A program made the position numbers and the translations under genes. The notes beneath the pieces are model-generated. The model was not told the origin of the DNA and did not search any database. It saw only the letters and a list, made by a program, of their open reading frames with translations. Below are positions 33,475 through 47,700 of a DNA stretch of 64,000 nucleotides, piece after piece. The stretch comes from Undaria pinnatifida (taxonomy: Eukaryota; Sar; Phaeophyceae; Laminariales; Alariaceae): contig JABAKD010000015.1 in NCBI GenBank assembly GCA_012845835.1, forward strand, positions 685,001 through 749,000. Reading direction: 5' to 3'. How positions within the stretch are numbered: position 1 is the first letter of the stretch; every line of letters starts with the position of its first letter.

Positions 33475-35535
33475 GGACAATAGGTTCCAGGTCAATAGGC
33501 AATCGATAGGATCCTATTCCGATAGGAGGCCTGTTGCTGCCCGCGATAGGTATCGATGGGTATTTTTCGTAGCCTATTGGGGCCGACAATGGGTATCAAT
33601 TGGCGTCGTCAACGATCTACTGTTTGGCCAATAGACTATTGTACCTATTTATCTGAACATAGTGATACAACAAGTAGGTATCGAAATACATTTTCAGGAC
33701 GGTATTGTTTGGGCGATACGATATTGGCGCTGAGACAGAACTTATGGGTTTTCCGATAGGTATCGATATACCTTTCACCAAACCTATTGATTCGGAAAAT
33801 AGGTATCGATAGACCTTTTACAATTCTATTGTTTGGGACGATAGGTATTAACAGACCTTCCACCATTCTACGTATTGTTTTGGATAATAGGCATCGGTAC
33901 GTAGACCTCTCGCCATTTTTTTGTTTCAGTGTTGGAGAGCAAAGGTGCTCGGAGACAGCCCCTCTGGGTACAATTCACTCTAGTTCGCCATTCATCATCC
34001 ACGCCGCACGTCCCTCCAGCCCAGCGGAGAATCCCCGAAAACTGCGCTGTCTGTCCGTGTTGTGCCCTAAGAAGCTCAAGGTGGATGGTCTCAACAAGGT
34101 GATGATTGCTACCTATGGGTATTCGATGCGAAGCTCAAGCTTGCAGTGCTTTAGAGCGACCTGTTTGTGAGCCGTCGAGTTCCTTCTTGTACCCTGGATA
34201 ATACCCTATCGAATAGGCTATTGGGCCAACAATAGGTCGGCAACTATGAGGATCGATACCTATCGAGGGGCACAATAGCTCGGCTTCGGGGTCCATTGAT
34301 AGGTATTGTAAGCAACAACAGGATTAGGGCAGTGGCCACAATAGCCTATTGTGCGACCGATATCCTTGCGAAGGTGTATATTGATAGGTATCTTGGGCAC
34401 CAACATAATTCGAAAATTACTCCCAACAGGCCATCGTTCGAACAATACCTTTTTATGGCCACCAGTCAATACCTATTGGTTAAATCGATAGGTGTGCGAT
34501 GATATCGATCGATACCTATTGCTCAATGTAATAAGTTTGCAAGGGTATCGATCGATGCCTATTGCCCAATTTAACAGGTTCTTAAGGGTATCGATCGATA
34601 CCTACTGACAATTTAATAGATATATTTGCAAGGGTTTCGATCGATACCTACTGCTTGTAAATGTATACCCTCGTACTGCTTAGAAATACCTATACGTGCC
34701 GTACACCCCAGGCTATTGTTTGAATGAATACCTTGGATGATAGCAATAACATGCACCTTGACTCTATTTCTTGCTTTTTGTTTCGAAACAGCAGCTTTAC
34801 GATAATACCTAGTATTAAAATAAGTTTTAATCAATGGATCAGTTTGTGAGGATTTCAATCGATATGTAAGGAAAGGAAGCAGTAGATAAAGAAGATGTTG
34901 AGAAAGGAAATGGGGAAATGGTTGGCAGAAGATACCATTGCTTTATGGAGGGATTGTTCGACTTCATAGATACAACTGCTTTATTGAAGGATATTCCATT
35001 TACATCGGAACGGCATCTACGGTATATTGTCGGGGGGCAAAAAATAGTAAAAATACGTATCGATATTTAATTAATCGATATTCGATACACTAACTTGTGG
35101 ACAGACCAACAGGCGTCCTCATACGTGGTAGACAACTGTGCAGGGCTTTATACCTACTGCTCATAGCAATTGATATCGATCGACCATTTCACATACCTAT
35201 TGGTCAAATAATATGTATCGATCGACACTTTTACGTCCCTACTGGTCACGGTAATAGGTATCGATCGACAGTGTGACACAACTATCGTAAAAACGATAGC
35301 CTATTGTGCCGATTCATCATAACCTATTGGTCGAATAAATAGGTAGCGATAGACAGATTAACACACCTATCTTAAGAACAGTAGCCTATTGTGCCAACTT
35401 CTCTGGACCTGTTGGTCCAAGCAATGGGTATCGATCGACAAATGCACACAACTATCGAACGTGTCAATAGGTATCGATATGCAATACCCCCGCCTATTGA
35501 CATTCAACAGGCATAATCAATAGGCTATTGTCTGG
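33475..35535. repeat. ATCGAT/CCTATTG palindromic array
   Basis: About 2 kb of degenerate units, roughly 40-65 bp each, containing GGTATCGATCGATACC or half-sites and CCTATTG/CAATAGG in both orientations. The cleanest stretch (34500-34660) has a period near 45 bp. Confidence 0.85.
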
Positions 35536-35559
35536 GGTGTGCTAGGCATCTGCTTTGCT

Positions 35560-35860
35560 GCCCGTCGCTCCACGTTAGAACACCTAGGAGGCGCTGTAGA
35601 TGCGAAGCGAGAGCCTGCCCCGCCGGCGTGGGCGAGGAGGATGCAACGACATTTGTCCGTGGTGTGCGACAGACGACCAAAGCGAGAGAGGGGGAGAAGA
35701 CTATAGTAGGCTGTGCATGACTAGTGGTAACATAGATCAGCAGAACAACAATACGCTCGTAGATGTTCTCTGAGGCCGCCGTGCAGCAGCCGCGACATTG
35801 TATTCATGCCGCGGGGCGGCTGATCTGCTCCTTGCCTGCCGTGTTCTGCGGCTGTTGCGC
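35560..35860. repeat. Third copy of the 33.1-kb repeat
   Basis: Shares GTGGGCGAGGAGGATGCAAC and GAGGCCGCCGTGCAGCAGCC with the units on the other side of the array. Confidence 0.75.
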
Positions 35861-36512
35861 TGTGATTACAATTGCATAAAATACGTCATGATTAGTCGGG
35901 GGGAATAAGTTGGTTTCGCTATCGTATTGTCGGTCGGCGGCGGCGTCGGCCATAAAAACAGGTTTAACCCCTTGGCGCCCCAAAACCCCCTCCCTATACT
36001 AAATCCGAGTAGTTTCCCCCCCAAAACGGGTTGCCATTTGTAACGGCGTTAAATCATCCCGAAAGGGGGCCCCTATATTTTGACGAGGTGGAATTAGAAA
36101 CTCGCTTTCGCCGTAGCAACGCAGCAACGCAGGTACGGGTACTGTAGTGCAAGTGGCACGCCTTATTTGGATACTAAAACTTATGCCATTTGATCCCGAA
36201 TCGAGATAAGAGCCACACGAAGATAAGAGCGGTAATTCTGGCCTGTTCCGAGGGGCTCTTAATTCGGGTACGATAGCCCGCTACTACAGCAGTAGTTGTA
36301 CCAGTTTTTAGCATCCCAACTATGATAAGCCACATGGCTGATACGTACAGCAGCAGCGCGTATTATACTGCTGCTCCCGAGGGTAGAGGATTACAGCAGT
36401 CTCTGAGAAACCCCGAACTTGTTCTGTACGAAGTTGTCCGACACTGGCCTGCTGCTTCTGCATTCTGCAGCTACGATGTGTACCGCTGCTTCTTCAAGGG
36501 TCTAAAGGTCCC

Positions 36513-36818
36513 CCCGGTGGCGTAGCAGGTTATCCTCGAGCCTGGTATAGGTCAGTTTCGTGAGTTCGAGCCCCGCCGAGTGCATACTCGTATAAATTCG
36601 TTGGGACTTTTTCTTATGGACAAAGTGACTTGCGGAAAGCGCGAAAGCGTGGTTTAGCAACACTCGATGAGCAATCGACGAGCAGTGGGATTGCTGAACC
36701 CTATGCGCGATAAAAATTGAAGGCAAGAACCGTGGAGGAGAAGGGATGACACCTGTGACCACGGCTTGTCCAGGAGCTGGAAAGTAAAGTGTGCAAAAAA
36801 AAAAAAAAAAAAAAAAAA
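36513..36818 (+). mobile_element. tRNA-derived SINE with poly(A) tail
   Basis: The clearest copy: A box TGGCGTAGCAGG at 36518-36529, B box GAGTTCGAGCC at 36563-36573, a body of about 220 bp shared with the other copies, and a 24-A tail at 36795-36818. The tRNA-like head does not fold into a sound acceptor stem, so it is not a tRNA gene. No clear target-site duplication. Confidence 0.88.
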
Positions 36819-38578
36819 CATCAGGTACAGGTGCCAAATGCCAGGTACACCCCCGTTATATAATATGAGCGTACGAAGTGCTGTTTGCTGTCTCATTTGG
36901 GACGATGTCGTATCGTAACTACTCTATTAATACTACTCTATTAATACGAGAATCAATCTTGTTGTACCATAAGTATCGCGCACTAAATCCAAGTAGTTGG
37001 TCCCAAAAGCATGGGTGCAGTTTTCATACCGCCATGATGCGCCGTGTACGATCGTACACCTGGCACGCCTCCCATTTTTCTAGCGTCAACTTTTGTTAGG
37101 AGACTTTCAAATCCAGGAGTGAAACAAGTATACCAACAGCTACATAGCACCGATAACAATGCAGGCCATGCCATGCAGTAGTTGTGGTCAATGTCGGCAG
37201 GGAATGGCACAGTAGTCCGGGCGCCATGACAGCGGCATTGACCCCTTCCTTCTTGCTGCGATATACCTGGTCAAGTCTGCTGTGCTATTAGAACTAATAG
37301 TTACGGCTGGTATACCAGTCTCATCTAAATTTAAGGCCCTAAGTTTAATGTCTGATCAATGATTATTAATAATTGTAATATAAAATCCCTTAAATTTCCG
37401 CCCAAGGTATCCCACACAAGCGATAACACACGACGTCATTGTCACATCATCATCATTTGTGTTGTTGGTTCGAGCGAATTATCAAATTATGCACATCCAT
37501 GACACGTTTACACGACAACTTAGCACGTTGCTGCGTACTCGGTGGTGGCTTGAGGGGCGAACTCGATTCTGGTGGGGATGTTGGCGTGTTAGCGTAGCGT
37601 GCTGGTGTTGGTGCGTTGGCATGCCGTCAAGGAGCATTCTCACACACAATTCAAAATTCAGGCTCTCGGGCGTACTCATTCATGTCGCATTTGCGCGACA
37701 GCTCAGCATTTTGCAATGTAGCCGGTGGCTCGAGAAGTGATCGAGGGGCGAGCCCGACTCTCGTGGGTGGGGATGTTGGCGCGATAGAGGGTTGGTGTTG
37801 GCGCGTTGGCATGTTGGAAGCCATAAGCATTTGCCTCGCAAACAGGGTAAAATTTGGTTCAAAAAACAGCTCTCCGGCGCACTCACCCAGTTGTCCGGCT
37901 CTCCAGTAAGAGCTGTGCTTTCTAGTATCCTTCTCGCGCTCCTCTCTCCGCCCTTTCGCTCGTCCTTGCTCCGTATCCACGTTGTTCGGCGGCCAACGGT
38001 GGTGGGAGAGAACGCAGGCTACTACGCTCGTGGGTGCAGGGTGTGGCGAGAGAGAAAAACACCAAACGGTCGAACGAAGAGCGGCGGACGTAATAAACGC
38101 CTCCGAGTATTATGGAAATCCAGAATTCCCCTTTTGATGTAACCGCCGCAACTCACGCCGTTTCTGCTCGCTGCTCTGTGTGACAAGGCGACACGGCCAT
38201 TGCCATGACGCAGAGGATGTATAGAGGAATGCTGCTGCGTACTCGCATGCTGAGCCGAAGAGACGTAATGTAGACCTTGAGGCAACGTGATTGCCTCCCC
38301 GTTGCCAACCGCCGACAAAAGACACCTCATCTGTGAGAGATCCAGAATTGCGTCGAACCTCGTCTTTGCTTGCAAGCTGCGTGTGGTTCGATCGCGCGTA
38401 CTACGTACGTGGTGTATGACTTCGTGAAGCACAGCATACGTCAGTGAATCGCCTGAAAGGTAGAGAGTACCAGGCTGTACCAGGCTTACTTAATTGCATC
38501 TGATTTGGTGCAGCAAGAAGCAAAAGCTAGCAGATTTGGTGCCGCAAAAACTGTCAGCTCGAGCATCAGGACAGGAGG
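36819..38578. other. Region upstream of CFAP57, no gene recognised
   Basis: Holds the 37.5-kb tandem pair. A minus-strand open stretch at 38022-38432 (KTRFDAILDLSQMRCLLSAV) lies head to head with CFAP57; I cannot assign it. Confidence 0.5.
37490..37830. repeat. Tandem duplication of about 200 bp
   Basis: Two units share ACGACA(A/G)CTTAGCA, GGTGGCTTGAGGGGCGA, GGGGATGTTGGCG and GTTGGCATG. Position 1-1.1 kb upstream of CFAP57. No gene recognised. Confidence 0.75.
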
Positions 38579-38743
38579 ATGGCGGATGCTGCTCGTGCCG
38601 TGTCCGATGTACTGAGCCATGGACACCTGTTCGGGCTGAAGACAGACGTGAAGAGCAATGTCCACTATATCGAGGAGCACTTGGTGGCGTACCCTTGCGG
38701 CCACAGCGTCGTGCTTCTCCATCTCGAAACGCGTGCTCAACAG
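38579..38743 (+). CDS. CFAP57: CFAP57 exon 1 (start codon)
   Basis: Fifty-five codons from ATG to a GTGAGG donor, phase 0. It encodes VSDVLSHGHLFGLKTDVKSN and a short block ending HLETRAQQ, aligning with the N-terminus of animal CFAP57. The ATG fits the family's usual start within a few residues. Confidence 0.88.
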
Positions 38744-41700
38744 GTGAGGTGTAAGGCTTGGCTGTCCCGAGCTCGTGTCTACTTCACTCGGTCCGGATAT
38801 GTAATGACCGTTTGGACATAAAAATATCTATATTACGGGTTTTACATTTCCATGCGTCGTTGTCCGCCTAAATAGCGCATGATGCGTTGCCATGCCGTAT
38901 CCACCTCGAGCTGTACTCGTATTAGCTCCACGACACGGTCATTTCTTATTGTGTGGCGATCGCGTGCTCAAAAGTTATGTGGCTCTAAATGCGGTCGTAT
39001 ATATCAAGGTGCACGTTGCTCGATTCTTCACCTCGTATTACTTCAAAAATTACCGTGGTTTTTGGTGGCTTGCTTTGGCGAGAAGGCAGTGATCGGGAGC
39101 GCCGTGTTGGCAGCAAACAACATGACAGCAGTGGGTGTGGTGGCTCGTTTTGGCGAGAAGTTGGTCGCAGTATCTTGGCGGCTCGCTTTTACGATAAATC
39201 ACTCTTCGGGAGCTGTGTATTGGTGCGAACTTGGTCGCAGTGCGTTGGTGGGAGCACCTCGAAAACGTTTGGTGACATTTAAAAAAAACATCCTGCGAAT
39301 CATGCGCCGACAGCACTTGTATAGTCATTTAAAAAAAAACTTCTAAGCACGTCAACTGCTGTGAGTTCGATAAATATAGGGTCGACACTCATCTTTGCAA
39401 GTTGCGTGATACACTGGCCGCTCCATTGTCCTACGGAGGCTGTCAGGGTGAACATCGGCGGCAAACTTGCTGTAATGTTATCTACTATTAGTAGTATGAT
39501 AGTATGATAATATGATAAGCTATTATACTTCACCCCCAGGGAGTAAGTTGATATGACTCGTCAGTGTTAACAGCAACATATTAGATACATGCAGCAGTAA
39601 GACATTATCAACGACGACAGTAACAAATAATAACAACACGTACTCGTATACCATATTAAATACCACATCCCCATCTTGATGGCGCAACGTGGACCTTTGC
39701 GATTGTTACCGCAGCACCACCGAATTGCCATCTGCTTCACGCAGCATATGATGGGTATAGGCTTCTTCCTATTAATATCTGGTATTGAAGTTGGCGGGGC
39801 TTACACGGTTGGACCGAGCGGGGGGGTAACAAGTATTGGTTGTCGTGTGCCGACCAGGGTGGAAGTTGGTCGTGCTCGGAACCACGACGAAGGTTGTCCG
39901 TCGTAGATTGAGGAGTTCTACCAGATTTCGTGGATTATACCCAACACTTTTCCTTCTCGCCATGTGACATACCGGTATGTCGTGTGACCTATATTCGCGA
40001 CTATTACTCGCAAGTAATATATTTATATTTATTTTCTATACAGCTATTAATACCAGGGTTTTCACGGATCATGACCCGCCCCTGAATAAAACTCGCGTGT
40101 CCGAACCGGGTCGGATCAGGAGGTGTTTGAAATATCACGGGTTGGGTCCGGTCGGGCCAGGAGGTTTTCAAATCCCATGGGTCAGGTCACCCTGACTCCA
40201 GCCGAGCCGAGCCGCGAACACTGACCCGACCCGTGAAAAGGCGTGATTAAAATGATACCAGGTATGCGATAATTCGGTCTTCGTGCAAAGACACATGCAC
40301 CGAATGGCATGATAACCGTTCACCGGAACTTGCACAGGCATCAAGAAACACGGCCTCAAATCGCGCACACTTGCCTCACCTCCTCCGTGGTACGGTGCCC
40401 TTAGCTCATAGGTGGGACCGCTTCTGCGGGCATCGTTTGCGCCGTGTGACATGATAACCGTTTCATTTTTTGTAGCCATTTGCACCGATAGCAAGAAACA
40501 CGGCAGTCAAGCGCCTCTAACATATGCTCTCGTCGCCGTTTCCCGTGATCCGTATATTCAGCTTATAGGTGGGACCGCTTCAGCGGGCATCACCGCCCTA
40601 GCCCTCACAACAAACCGCCGCCTTCTAGCGGTTGCTGAAGCTTCCCTCACGGATAGGGGCTGCGCCACCGTGAACATCTACGACGCTACCCACGCTCAAG
40701 CGGCGAAAGCTGCTCTCATGGCCCGAGCTAGGGTCTTCAACAATTGTGGCGGTGGCGTTTTCGGCCGATGGGCGCATGTTGCCTCACGCAGGGAGGTGCT
40801 CCGGAATGGAAGCTAGTCCTGTGGGCCGCTGAAAAAAGTGAGTCACGCGGGCATATAGATCGAGGGGGAGGCGTACATTGTTTGGCCATTTTATGGCGTG
40901 CCGTAGCAGTCCTCATAGCGTGCCATGGCACTGGGTTGGGGTTAGGGTTAATTATCCTCGTCCCGTACACAACCGCCCTCCAACCATATTGCCGAATAGA
41001 TGGTAAATTGCCCTCCCATGGCGTGCCATGAAGGCTCATGACAGTGCCATGAAAACGTTGAGCAAGGTGGATCGCTAAGGCGGGGGGCACGAGGCTCACA
41101 ATAATGGCGGCATGTATCTCGCGCAAAATCAGCCAAAATGCAGTCTAGGGAACGAAGGCTCCACAGGTTCCACAAGCCAAAGCGTAGCCAAGCGTCGAAC
41201 AAGGCCCTGTTGTATGCGTGCAAACCGGAACAATACTACCACTCATTTGTCACTTTTATTAGAGGAAACAACGCCCAGCGTGTTTCTCTTCGGCACACTG
41301 TCAAAGGCGTCACCACAGAAAAAAATATGGAGAGCAAGAAAAAAAAAGGCCGGGTCCTCCGGGGCGGGGGGGGGAGGTGGAGCGGTGCTTAGATTTCTCA
41401 AAAGCTGTAATCAGTCCGCACACCGCCACGCTGTTTAGTGGCGTCCATTATGACAAGGTCGAGTCGAGCGATCCTTTACCCCTCGTTTTTCCTCCTATGA
41501 AAGAACGTTGGCTAGCGTTCTATGGACTCTGCGCTATATCTAACTGTGCGGACTGTGAGTCGATTGAATTTGGTGTCTACTGTAGTTAAAGTAGTTGGGT
41601 GGCGGAGTATTCCAACTAAGTGGGTTCAGTATCTTGCTACTGCGGTAGAAACGTTCCCAAATCGAACAGCAAACGCTTGAGTCAGATCCGAAAATGCTTA

Positions 41701-44700
41701 AATCCGCGAAATATAGTCCTCCGGCCGGAAAAGGCCTCCGCTCTCTCCTGGTGAAATGTCATCAGACACCTGAGAAACCCCACTGATTGTGTTTTTGCAG
41801 CGGCCAAGGGTAATATGTTCGGCCAAAATTTCCGTCCCGGGGGCGAACGGAGACCCAGCTCCTGCCGTGAACCAGGCGGATTTCGGTCCGTCCGATGCCA
41901 CTGTCATCTGCGTCACCGAGACAAAATTCTAAGGTTTTTCCGTTAACAGACGCACAACTGAAGCCCCTGCCATTGAACTTGAAGATGGAGCTGCAGATGT
42001 ACACGGCTCACTGTTGGCTCGGGGAGGAGCAGGTGCGGAAATAGACACACATAGGGGCAGGCCAGATCATGATCTAGCTCAGCTGTCTCCAATAGCCCAC
42101 CTCCGCATGTCAACAAGAGCTATCAGATACTGCAGCTAGCCCACGCCGGCAGCGAGAAAGTGTACATGCGTAGGACAGATCATGAGCTACTTCATCTGTC
42201 CTCCATAGCCCACCCCCGTCAAAATGTTTAGAACAGCTATAATCTACAACAGCACCTAACACCTGGCGAATGTGTGATATATCATGTGGCTCTTGCAGAT
42301 GCTGATTGATCTATCCCAAAATGAACTACTACTGTAGCTCCGAGCTAGAGTAGGCTGATCTGTCGTACGTTCGGAAATGTAACTACATTATGTTAGGCTG
42401 TCCGCCTAGTTCGAATCATGAATCATCTGTGTTACCAGGTGTAACTCCTGGCAGAACCTAGGACCACATCACTTCTACAGCAGTATATTATTAACAATAC
42501 GTATGCGACCCACTGCTGGCTTGGAGACGAGCAGATGGGAAAATGTACACACAAAACATATCGTGAGCTAGATCATCTGTCCTCCATAGCTCAACCCCGT
42601 TAAAAAGTTTAGAACAGCAATAGTCTACCCGTATAGTAGTAACTCACACCTGGCAAAGTGATATGTCATGTAGTTCTTAGGTGTATTATAATCTCTTCCG
42701 AGATGAGCCAGCTGCGAGCTAGAGTGGGCAATACAAAGTATGTCCTATGTGTACAAACGTATCTCCCTTCTTGCTTGCTGCGCATTTAGCTCGAAGCATC
42801 AAGCACTCGTGTTACCTGGTATAGCTCCTGGCATAGCCTAGGACCACAGCACCACCACTGCAGTATATTATTAGTGTATATTAGTTTTTTCTTCCCACCG
42901 GAGAGATTCCAGTTCCGTTGAAAGCTAATAATGTACGTACACACCACCATGCCCGGAAATATAATGGTCGTTCAATATTGACATTAATAGCAAAGCGGTA
43001 CATAGATCCAGGGACAGACTGGTGTGTACATGGAGTATGGGTGTAACTGAACGATCCAACTCACAGCCCTCGATGTGTGGCTTGTCACACCAACGTAAAG
43101 TCTCAACACCGCCACCCTCGTTGCGCGGAAACGATCAGCAGGTTGTCGTGTCAACAGACCAGGGAGACCTGTATCTGTTCAACAATATGGAGTTTCGCTG
43201 CGCTTTGCCGTCGGCCCCCGACGACGGATCTGCGATCTGTACTCTGGCCGCCTTCAGTAAAGGCTTCGTTGCGGGTGGGTCTAGCGGCGCCTTGAGAGTG
43301 TTCGAGAGGTCGGATGACCCTAGGGAGTTCTTCAAATGTCTCAAGGTGACAGTTTTGTGTTTGTTTTACTCGGTTTGTTTTTCACCGGGTGCTCGTCGGT
43401 AGCTACAGGCCACTTGCCGGTACTTTTGCTACTTTGCTCACCACGAGAGCAACGTCGACACAACCCAACCAAAAAATGTGTTCTTTTTTGGGTTTGTTTT
43501 TTTTTTTTTTGGTTGATGTCTTCGTGGTTTGGGTATTGGAGTGTGTACGACAGACTGCCACTGTTGACGCGTACTGCTAGGGTTGTGAGTTGGCGGACCG
43601 TACTAAGGTAAGTTATAGCAATTGTTAGTCGTCGATTGGTTATTTGTTGGTTAGGTGTTGTAATACATCACAGCGGAATAGTTATATAGCTGTAAGTTGG
43701 CTGACTTTACTACATAGTGTACTAACGGTAAGTCGCCGAGCAATTATTACCAGTAGATGGTTAGGGGTGATGGGGTGATGGCGTGACAGCGCGAAACTAA
43801 CAAAAAAAAAGTGGCAATGGCCATTGATCATCCTCGCACGCATCGCCGTTCTCGATGCTGTGTGCCGGCAGGATAGCCGGGGGGGGGGGTGGTGACTTGT
43901 AGGGCTGTGAGTTTTATAGATACTACCTGATACACTGGTAGACCTGTGAGTTGGCTCACCTTACTAGTAGTAAGCTATACTACAGTAATATTACAGCAAT
44001 AGTAAGTCGCCGACCAATCACTAGATATTAGTCGGCTGGGTGCTACGTTGGTTAATCGGTTGGTTTCGTGGCCGGTTGTTAGTCGACCGCTTTGTTTCCA
44101 AAGGTGACTGGTTTTTGTCTATGGGAGTCTTTGCGCCGGCGCCATACTTCATGCCTTGGCTCACACTGATGTTGGTTTTTCGCCATGAGGTCGAAAGTTC
44201 CTACAGTACGGACTTGGTCAAATGTCTTATAGTGGCTGGCTTTTTGTTTTTACTTTTGGGCGTGTGTGCGACGGCGTCACACTGCAACCCTTGACGCTTA
44301 TAGCTGCTGAACTTTCGTCTTGCGTGCGGCGGGTTCTCGGAAGAGTCTGGTTCCCTTTTCCCTTGCTATGTCATGTCTTTGTCTTGGACTATTGAAACAA
44401 AGCGTATAATTTGCTGGCCGCCTGGGCATGATCGTGCTCAATAGAATACTGCCGTCAACAAGGATGCCTAATGACGGTCCGGCAATAAGGATGTGTAATG
44501 AAGATGCGTCGCGCACGGCCGGCCGGCCGGCCGGCCGGCGCATTTCACACTTTTTTTCACCCCAGCTTTTACTTTACATCATCTGAACAACCCGCGATCA
44601 CGGTTGTAGTCCCTTCTCCCCCTCGGTACGTGCCTTCATTTTTTATGGTGCAGAGGGTTAGGTATTCCCGTTACCCGTCGTTTTTCGCGACTAAGACTAA

Positions 44701-47700
44701 AACCTACCTGGTGGAATTTTCGGGAATTTCCAAGCGTCCGTCACGTCTTCTTTTTTAGTTGGCACTAGCCACACCCCTGAACTACCGTTATTAAACACCT
44801 TTGGGTCCAAAATGGTTTTTCCGAGCGAACGCAAGATTGTAATGCACACCGCGCCTGACAACGTGGAGCCCTTTCGACTTCATTGTTTGCTTGGATTTTC
44901 ACGGTTTACTTACATGGGTTTGTTGTGTGCCGCCCACCGAAATTCGACCGAGATTAGTCTATAACGCTAAGACGCTCCCGAATTCTGAACCAACGCACAC
45001 AAGTTAACGACAGCAAAAATATGCTGCTGCTGCGCGAGTTCCTAACGACCAGAAGCGTTCCTGGAGACCGTAGGCGTGCTACGATAGGAGTAGACTTTTA
45101 GGGGGAAATATTTATGAATGACGGGACTCCTTAACGTTGACCCAATATCGTCGGAAGGTAAGTGTTGTTTAGCAATATCAATTATTGTTTTTTTTACCTA
45201 GGCCCTGAGTTTGTGAACCGAGTTGTACCTTCATTTTTACTCTATTGATCAATAGAGTTTTGGGGGGCGAGGTATAGAGTAGACCAAGTGAAAAGTCTCA
45301 GAAAAAACGAGGCACACCCCGATAAGTAGCATGCACAGACATCTATACTATATTTGCAGCTCCCTCCTTGCGATGACTGCTTCCGCTTTTCGCTTCTTGT
45401 CGCCCACAGACGTTCCACATCGAGGGGAACTTGAGCTCCATCACCAACCTTGCCATCAGCCCCAGCGAGGAAAACTTGGCGGTTACCACATCCGACAGCC
45501 AAATTTACAGGCAAGACCACAACAGTTGCATGAAGCGATAGCCACGATCACGTATACAGGCGATATTCAAATCGCGACTACGGGGAAATTAATGGACAAT
45601 CCCCGGTCTTCAGGCCTTGTTTTTCGGGTTGGAGTTAAGGGTAGGGGTAGTCGTAGTCGTGACTATTGTTCGCCGCGATTGCATGCAAGGAGACCAAGCT
45701 GACACGTTTGACGCATGCTTCTAGTAGTGTTACTAATGGTGCCGCGAATATTATGGTAGGCTTGCACCTACTGTAGTTTTTAAGGCTCCGCACTTTCTAA
45801 ACTACTCTATACTTCGCATTCCAACTTCAACTCCAGCTTCAACTTCAACATCAGCATTCGACATTAACATCGACATCAACATCAGTAATCAATAACCGAC
45901 TTTAAGAATAACGAAAGTGCAGCTCCCGGGTGGGAAGTCAGAGGGAAAAGTTGACCAATAATTGACGACTACACTATTGGCAACACAAGGCGAAGCGGGC
46001 TCCTGGCTGAGGGAGGTAGGGGGATGTTTTATTACGTTAATAAGAAGCACAATCCAAGGAGGTGCCCGACACGCGCGTTGAATGATGAATGATACTACTC
46101 ATCCTGCTGCGTGCTCGTACTATTTTAGGCGGTTGATGAGGTCGCGTGCACGTCTCGATTTGTTTTAACGCTATACCAGACTACGCTATACTAAACAATA
46201 CCGTACTATACTATACTATACTACACTACGCTATACTATACTGTACTATATACTATACTATACTATACTATAACTACTAACTATACTATACAATACTATA
46301 CTATACTATACTATACTATACTATACTATACTATACTATACTATACTATACTAATACCTGGTACTTTTCTACGCTTTACTATACTATACATACTATACTA
46401 TTTTAATCTATACTATACTATACTATACTGTACTATAATCAAGTCTCCAAAGGTTCAAGGAGCTCTATTCCTCGCCCGCAACAATGTTTTGAGCAAAAAG
46501 TAAAGCTCTGCTTGATGAAGAGCCACATTGTCTAGACACTCCCTGATGAAGAATCCCGTTTTCTAGGCACTGCCTGATGAAGAATCCAATTGTCTGTGAT
46601 AGGTACACGACAAATAAAATTGTAACAACATATATCTTAAAAAATGTCCTAACAACGTCAGCTGTGATTTCGACAAATTTACGGTCGATACTCCTCTTTG
46701 CAAGCTGCGTAATACACCGATCGCCAATTTTTTATTATAGTAAGTAGTCATGAGTCAAAAACACACACCTGGTACATAGTATACGTGTATACGGACCCCA
46801 ACGATATTGGGTGTTTCCTCCGTTGAGAACCTCCGCCAGCCACAGATACTAAAACAAAATGTCGAAAAAGTGCTTCCCCCTGCCGTTGCACGCGTCGAGT
46901 ACAACTTCAACTTCAACTTGACACGGTGTCACTCGCGTCACTACTGCCCTGCGTAGCGCCCTATTTCCTTGAGATAGCCTCAGCATAGGTTCACGAATGA
47001 CAGATGACCTATTAATTCAGAACGCAAGGCTTATTTCTTTTGAGAGGCGCTAAGATGCTTGGACTAAGAAAACGTGTTCAGCGGCGAGCAATACACCGAA
47101 TCCTACCAGTCCGACGGTAACATAAGCGAGATATGAGTAACGCTCGAAAAGTTTGCGGAACTCCGAGATCTTAATTAGGGATGATAAATGGTAACCCCCG
47201 GTCGACCAGTGCATGTTTTTCGATCGTTGGGTCTATCTGCAGGGGGATACGATAATGAACAGGCCTTTGGTTTATGATAGCTGTACCGTGTGGCCATATT
47301 CCATATCGAGCTTATATTTATTGTTTTCCATATCGAGGTTACATTTTTGTCGAAGTGGTACATGATAGCCTTGCTCAGGGTTTTACTCAAGCTAGATGTG
47401 TCGCAGTAAGTTGAAAACCTTGCTCAAATTGCAGCAGGTGCTCTCTTTGTGTTGGCCGGCCCGTACCGTACCCCTCTCACAACGCTCGGAACACTCGGAA
47501 CACTCGGAACACTCGGAACACTTGTCCAGGGTAAGTTGACACGTGTACACTCCCGCCACGTCTGCCCTGCCTCGTGCCCCATGTCCTCAAGATAGCCTAC
47601 AGTAGCGCCGAGAATAGAGCTGTGAGCTTTCTGACTATGCTGTACGAATAGTATGCTAATAGTAAGTTATACGTATTAGGTTATACTAATAGTAAGTTAT

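Noticed and set aside
36322-36525. Plus-strand frame QQSLRNPELVLYEVV as an exon
   Set aside because: Composition is plausible but it runs into a SINE, has no clear splice sites and no known relative.
36513-36585. tRNA gene
   Set aside because: A and B boxes are present but the acceptor and T stems do not pair, and the sequence continues into a shared body with poly(A): a SINE head.
45180-45245. Another SINE fragment (ACCTTCATTTTTACTC)
   Set aside because: Only a short match to the family block, too little to call.
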